DNA from: Cohnella sp. GbtcB17
Lineage (GTDB): Bacteria; Bacillota; Bacilli; Paenibacillales; Paenibacillaceae
Length of the DNA: 64,000 nt
Direction: 5' to 3'
Assembly: GCF_019091135.1 (NCBI RefSeq)
Contig: NZ_JAGXJW010000046.1
Coordinates: forward strand, 1 to 64,000
A program made the position numbers and the translations under genes. Below are positions 60,198-64,000 of this stretch, piece by piece. Below the pieces are notes generated by a model. It was not told the DNA's origin and did no database searches. It saw only the letters and a program-made list of their open reading frames with translations. Every line of letters starts with the position of its first letter. Position 1 is the stretch's first letter.

Positions 60198-62147
60198 GTG
60201 AGAATCTCGCAAGTGACGGTAAGGCGGCGTTTGCTGCTGGCGCTGCTCGCGGTTGGGATCGGATTTATGGCGCTGATCGCGCGCCTCGCATACGTACAGC
60301 TGGTCAAGGGAGGCAAGCTGGCCGAGCAGGCGGAGGAGTCGTGGCGGCGCCAGATTCCGTTCGAAGCGAAGAGAGGGACGATCACCGACCGCACCGGCAT
60401 CAAGCTCGCCTATAACGTCAGTTCGCCGACCGTATACGCGGTGCCGGCGCAGGTGAAGGACAAGGAAGGCACCGCGGCCAAGCTGGCTCCGCTCATCGGC
60501 ATGGACCGGGACAAAGTGCTGGAGATGCTGAAAAAGAAGGCCAGCAATGTGAATCTTCGTCCCGGGGGGCGCAAGATTACGCTTGAGCTGGCGCAGCAGA
60601 TTCGTGATCTGGCGCTGCCCGGCATTTACGTGGCGGAAGACAACAAGCGCTTCTATCCGTTCGGCACGATGGCGGCGCAGGTGCTTGGCATCACCGGCTA
60701 CGACAGCGGTCTGACCGGCGTTGAGAAGCAGTACAACCAGCTGTTGTCGGGCACGCGCGGCAACATTTCGTTTTTGACCGACGCCGCCGGCCGCCAGATG
60801 CCGAATTCCTCGGAAGCCTACCAGCCGCCGAGAGACGGACTGACGCTGCAGCTGACGCTCGACCAGAAAATTCAGTCGATCGTGGAGCGGGAGCTCGACC
60901 AGGCGATGCTGAAGTACCAGGCGAAGGACGTCATCGCCATCGCGATGGATCCGAAGACGGGAGAGATTCTGGCGATGGGCAGCAGGCCGACGTTCCAGCC
61001 GGACCGCTATCAGGAAGCCGCGCCCGAAGTGTACAACCGCAACCTGCCGATCTGGATGACGTACGAGCCGGGGTCCACGTTCAAGATCATCACGTTGTCC
61101 GCCGCCATTCAGGAGGGCAAAGTGAATTTAAAGAACGAGTCGTTCTACGATCCGGGCTACGTCGAGGTCGGCGGTGCGCGGCTGCGCTGCTGGAAGAAGG
61201 GCGGACACGGCAGCCAGTCGTTCCTGGAGGTTGTCGAAAATTCCTGCAACCCGGGCTTTGTGGCGCTCGGGCAGCGGCTGGGCAAGGAGAAGCTGTTCGA
61301 ATATATTAAAAACTTCGGCTTCGGCAAAAGAACAGGCATCGATATCGGCGGGGAAGAAAACGGCATCCTGTTCAAGCTGGCGAACGTCGGCCCGGTCGAG
61401 CTGGCTACGACGGCGTTCGGCCAGGGCGTGTCGGTGACGCCGATCCAGCAGATCACGGCGGTCGCCGCCGCGGTCAACGGGGGCAAGCTGTTCAAGCCGC
61501 ATGTCGCGAAGGCGTGGGTCAACCCGGATACCGGCGAGACGCTGCAGGAGATCGAGCCTGAGCTGGTGAGGCAGGTTATCACGCCGGAGACGTCCAAGCA
61601 GGTGCGCGAAGCGCTCGAGAGCGTCGTGGCGCAGGGCACGGGCGGCAATGCGTTTTTAGACGGCTACCGGGTCGGGGGCAAGACGGGGACGGCGCAAAAA
61701 GTCATTAACGGCGTATACTCGGCGAGCGAGCATATCGTCTCGTTCATCGGCTTCGCGCCGGCGGACGATCCGCAGCTCATCGTGTACGTCGCCGTCGATA
61801 ATCCGCAGGGCATCCAGTTCGGCGGCGTCGTGGCTGCGCCGATCGTGCGCAACATTATGGCCGACGCGCTGCCGTATCTCGGCGTCGAGCCGCGCAAGGA
61901 CCAGATCGGCAAGGAATACAAGCTCGGCGAGCTGCCGATGGTGAACGTGCCGAACCTCGTCGGCAAGTCGGTGACGGATTTGTACGAAGACATGAACATG
62001 AACTTTCAGCTGTCCGCCTCGGGAAAAGGAGACACGGTGCTGCGGCAGGCGCCCGAAGCCGGCCAGCGGGTGCAAAAGGGCTCGGTTATCCGCATTTACC
62101 TCGGCAGCGACGGCGAGCAGGCGCCTGCCGGGCAAGGGGCGGACTGA
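60198..62147 (+). CDS. spoVD: Sporulation-type class B PBP (SpoVD) with one PASTA domain
   Basis: This 649-residue protein has a TM helix (about 12-33), a transpeptidase domain with S293 in PGSTFKI, an SCN motif and KTGTAQK, and one C-terminal PASTA repeat (about 575-640). SpoVD makes the spore cortex and needs SpoVE. GTG 60198 follows GGGGAGGGGG. The gap before it holds a small hairpin (ACAAGC-ATA-GCTTGT, 60113-60127) but no clear SigE promoter. Placement after the division PBP matches Bacillus. Confidence 0.9.
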   Translation: MRISQVTVRRRLLLALLAVGIGFMALIARLAYVQLVKGGKLAEQAEESWRRQIPFEAKRGTITDRTGIKLAYNVSSPTVYAVPAQVKDKEGTAAKLAPLIGMDRDKVLEMLKKKASNVNLRPGGRKITLELAQQIRDLALPGIYVAEDNKRFYPFGTMAAQVLGITGYDSGLTGVEKQYNQLLSGTRGNISFLTDAAGRQMPNSSEAYQPPRDGLTLQLTLDQKIQSIVERELDQAMLKYQAKDVIAIAMDPKTGEILAMGSRPTFQPDRYQEAAPEVYNRNLPIWMTYEPGSTFKIITLSAAIQEGKVNLKNESFYDPGYVEVGGARLRCWKKGGHGSQSFLEVVENSCNPGFVALGQRLGKEKLFEYIKNFGFGKRTGIDIGGEENGILFKLANVGPVELATTAFGQGVSVTPIQQITAVAAAVNGGKLFKPHVAKAWVNPDTGETLQEIEPELVRQVITPETSKQVREALESVVAQGTGGNAFLDGYRVGGKTGTAQKVINGVYSASEHIVSFIGFAPADDPQLIVYVAVDNPQGIQFGGVVAAPIVRNIMADALPYLGVEPRKDQIGKEYKLGELPMVNVPNLVGKSVTDLYEDMNMNFQLSASGKGDTVLRQAPEAGQRVQKGSVIRIYLGSDGEQAPAGQGAD

Positions 62148-62254
62148 AGCGGGAGGGCGTCTGGCCGCTGGCGGGCGGACGCGTTGCCGCGCCTCGACTC
62201 GTATCTTTTATCCGACGTTGATTTCGGGCCGGGCTGCCAAGTGTTTCCTTGCCC

Positions 62255-62283
62255 TTGTTTGAAAAGTCGTCCTGGCGGATAAT
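62255..62283 (+). promoter_or_regulatory. Putative murE promoter
   Basis: TTGTTT (62255-62260), 17-base spacer, GATAAT (62278-62283). The 239-base gap between spoVD and murE is otherwise featureless to me. Confidence 0.55.
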
Positions 62284-62386
62284 GTACGCATAGGAAAATC
62301 AAGCGAACTTCAATTCCGATCCAAGCAAACCATTCAACAAAAATGCTAAAGAGCAATTTTTTGTAGTCGAAGGAGCTGAGCGTGCG

Positions 62387-63874
62387 ATGCAATTGAATGA
62401 ATTAGCGAAGGAACTGCTGCTGCATCGGATCGTCGGCGACGGCGGCGTCGCGATTCAAGGAATCGAAGCGGATTCAAGGGCGGTGAAAGCGGGGCAGCTG
62501 TTTTTTTGCCTGCCGGGCCATACGGTCGACGGCCATGACTTTGCGCCGCAGGCGCTGGAGCGGGGCGCCGCGGCGCTCGTCGTGTCGCGCGAGCTGCCGC
62601 TGCCCGCGCCGCAGCTCGTCGTGCCCGACGTGAGACGGGCGCTCGCCGTGCTGGCCGACAGTTGGTACAGACATCCTTCGCGCAAGCTTCGTCCGATCGG
62701 CGTGACCGGGACGAACGGGAAGACGACGACGACTTATTTGATCGAGCGAATCCTGAGCGATGCCGGCATCTCGCCGGGCGTCATCGGCACGATCGAAGCG
62801 AGGTACGGCGGCGCGAGCTATCCGATGTCCGGCACGACGCCCGACATCCTGCCGTTGCAGCGCCTGCTTGGCGACATGGCGGAGGCGGGCACGGAGCGGG
62901 CGGTCATGGAGGTCAGCTCGCACGCGCTGGAGCAGGGCAGGACCTGGGGAACCCGGTTTCGGACGGCGATTTTTACGAACCTGGCGCAGGACCACCTCGA
63001 TTATCACGGCACGATGGAAGCGTACGCCGATGCGAAAGGGCTGTTCTTTTCGAGGCTCGGCAACGATTATGGCACCATGCCCGAGGAGCGCGCGTACGCC
63101 GTGCTCAACGCCGACGACCCCGTCTCGGCCAAGTTTGCCAAGCTGACCGCTGCCGAAGTCGTCACCTACGGCATCGAGCGGGAAGCCGACGTACGCGCCC
63201 GGAACGTGCGCATCTCGTCGCGGGGCACGTCGTTCGACGTCGAGACGTTCCGCGGCGCCAGAAGCGTGCAGCTGCGCATGGTCGGCAAGTTTAACGTATA
63301 CAACGCGCTTGCCTCGCTCTCGGCCGCGCTGTGCGAAGGCATTGGGCTGGACGCCGCCGCGGCGAGTCTGGAGGCGGTGCCGGGCGTTCCCGGCCGCGTC
63401 GAGGCCGTGGACGAGGGACAGCCGTACGCGGTCGTCGTCGACTACGCCCATACGCCGGACGGTCTGGACAATGTGCTGCGCGCCGTGCGGGAGCTGGCGG
63501 AGGGCCGGGTCATCTGCGTATTCGGCTGCGGCGGCGACCGGGACCGGACGAAGCGGCCGATCATGGGCAAGATCGCGGCCGGTCTTGCGGACGTCCTGCT
63601 CGTGACGAGCGACAATCCGCGTTCGGAGGATCCGCTCGCGATATTGCGCGATATCGAGGCGGGGCTCAAGGAAGACGCGGTCGATCCGAACCGCTACGAG
63701 CTTGAGCCGGACCGCGGTTCGGCGATTCACAAAGCGGTTGAAATGGCCGGCCCCGGGGATGTAGTATTGATAGCGGGCAAAGGGCATGAAACCTATCAAA
63801 TTATCGGCGGCGTGACGCACGACTTCGACGATCGGCAGACGGCGCGCGACGCGATAAGGAGCACGATGCTGTGA
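62387..63874 (+). CDS. murE: UDP-MurNAc-tripeptide synthetase (meso-DAP adding) MurE
   Basis: MurE (495 residues) adds meso-diaminopimelate to UDP-MurNAc-L-Ala-D-Glu. The P-loop is GVTGTNGKTTTTYL, the carbamylated-lysine region is present, and the DNPRSEDP motif indicates DAP rather than lysine. ATG 62387 is preceded by AAGGAGCTGAG. Its stop overlaps the murF GTG by 4 bases. It probably has its own promoter as well as readthrough from spoVD. Confidence 0.95.
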   Translation: MQLNELAKELLLHRIVGDGGVAIQGIEADSRAVKAGQLFFCLPGHTVDGHDFAPQALERGAAALVVSRELPLPAPQLVVPDVRRALAVLADSWYRHPSRKLRPIGVTGTNGKTTTTYLIERILSDAGISPGVIGTIEARYGGASYPMSGTTPDILPLQRLLGDMAEAGTERAVMEVSSHALEQGRTWGTRFRTAIFTNLAQDHLDYHGTMEAYADAKGLFFSRLGNDYGTMPEERAYAVLNADDPVSAKFAKLTAAEVVTYGIEREADVRARNVRISSRGTSFDVETFRGARSVQLRMVGKFNVYNALASLSAALCEGIGLDAAAASLEAVPGVPGRVEAVDEGQPYAVVVDYAHTPDGLDNVLRAVRELAEGRVICVFGCGGDRDRTKRPIMGKIAAGLADVLLVTSDNPRSEDPLAILRDIEAGLKEDAVDPNRYELEPDRGSAIHKAVEMAGPGDVVLIAGKGHETYQIIGGVTHDFDDRQTARDAIRSTML

Positions 63875-64000
63875 TAAGAGCGACGCTTAGCGAAGCGGCC
63901 GCATGGTGCGGCGCGACGCTGCAAGGAACGCCGGCCGGCGCGGAAGCCGGGATTGCCGGCGTATCGATCGACTCGCGGTCGATCGGGGCGGGACAACTGT
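63871..64000 (+). CDS. murF: UDP-MurNAc-pentapeptide synthetase MurF, 3' truncated
   Basis: The first 43 codons are in the window. GTG 63871 overlaps the murE stop (GTGA). The product starts IRATLSEAAAWCGATL and reaches GVSIDSRSIGAGQL, the conserved N-terminal substrate-binding region of Mur ligases (S-I-D-S-R). MurF adds D-Ala-D-Ala. The position right after murE makes MurF the best call, although MurE-like duplicates cannot be excluded from this part alone. Confidence 0.85.
   Translation, partial: MIRATLSEAAAWCGATLQGTPAGAEAGIAGVSIDSRSIGAGQL

Noticed and set aside
1..64000. CRISPR arrays, IS elements, prophage genes and tRNA genes
   Set aside because: No regularly spaced repeats, transposase or integrase motifs, or tRNA-like T-arm and anticodon patterns were seen on reading both strands.

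Overview
The window is a stretch of chromosome from a GC-rich, endospore-forming Gram-positive bacterium of the Paenibacillaceae (Cohnella/Paenibacillus-like). Three things support this. The core gene order is that of Bacillus/Paenibacillus: phoH-pgpH-ybeY-dgkA-cdd-era-yqzL-recO ... glyQS-ppsR-yaiI-dnaG-sigA ... trmK-nif3, ylaG(typA)-ylaH ... ylaJ-ylaK, and bshC ... mraZ-rsmH-ftsL-pbp-spoVD-murE-murF. Sporulation genes are present (spoVD, rsfA, a YhcN/YlaJ lipoprotein). MurE carries the DNPR signature of meso-DAP peptidoglycan. No phage, IS element, tRNA or CRISPR array was seen.

Layout. 1-6.3 kb: tightly packed RNA-processing and ribosome-maturation operon (phoH to recO), including a 52-codon yqzL. 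6.3-12.7 kb: accessory insert between recO and glyQ. It holds a UbiA prenyltransferase, a beta-sandwich protein, and on the minus strand a two-component system with a LanFEG-type lantibiotic-resistance ABC transporter; identical 11-bp-period repeats precede the transporter operon and a related pair precedes the regulator operon. 12.7-23.5 kb: T-box leader and glyQS, ppsR (no usable ATG/GTG/TTG start), yaiI, dnaG, sigA (interrupted by an in-frame amber codon), a membrane protein, trmK and a Nif3-family gene. 23.5-27.3 kb: RNase P RNA, zur and the znuCBA zinc importer with two Zur boxes. 27.4-33.5 kb: tandem M29 aminopeptidases, bdbC/bdbD disulfide-forming pair, and a membrane-anchored subtilisin-like protease. 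33.7-40.2 kb: small conserved proteins, a lytic transglycosylase, a cysteine desulfurase with thiI, and two divergent TerC-family genes. 40.2-46.2 kb: typA-ylaH, an LCP protein, a probable 6S RNA, a YlaJ-like lipoprotein and PIN-PhoH. 46.3-52.5 kb: a solute-binding-like protein converging on a coiled-coil secreted protein, DUF2626, rsfA, panE, DUF3397 and a TspO-like protein. 52.6-64 kb: bshC with an adenosylhomocysteinase, then the division/cell-wall (dcw) cluster starting with MraZ and its operator.

Most of the window is housekeeping. The points that deserve a second look are the amber codon in the primary sigma factor, the non-canonical ppsR start, the altered RsmH motif, the self-contained lantibiotic-resistance regulon with its repeat operators, the likely 6S RNA with an inverted repeat in its promoter, and the adenosylhomocysteinase fused into the bacillithiol operon. 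All calls rest on reading motifs and gene order by eye; no database search was run.
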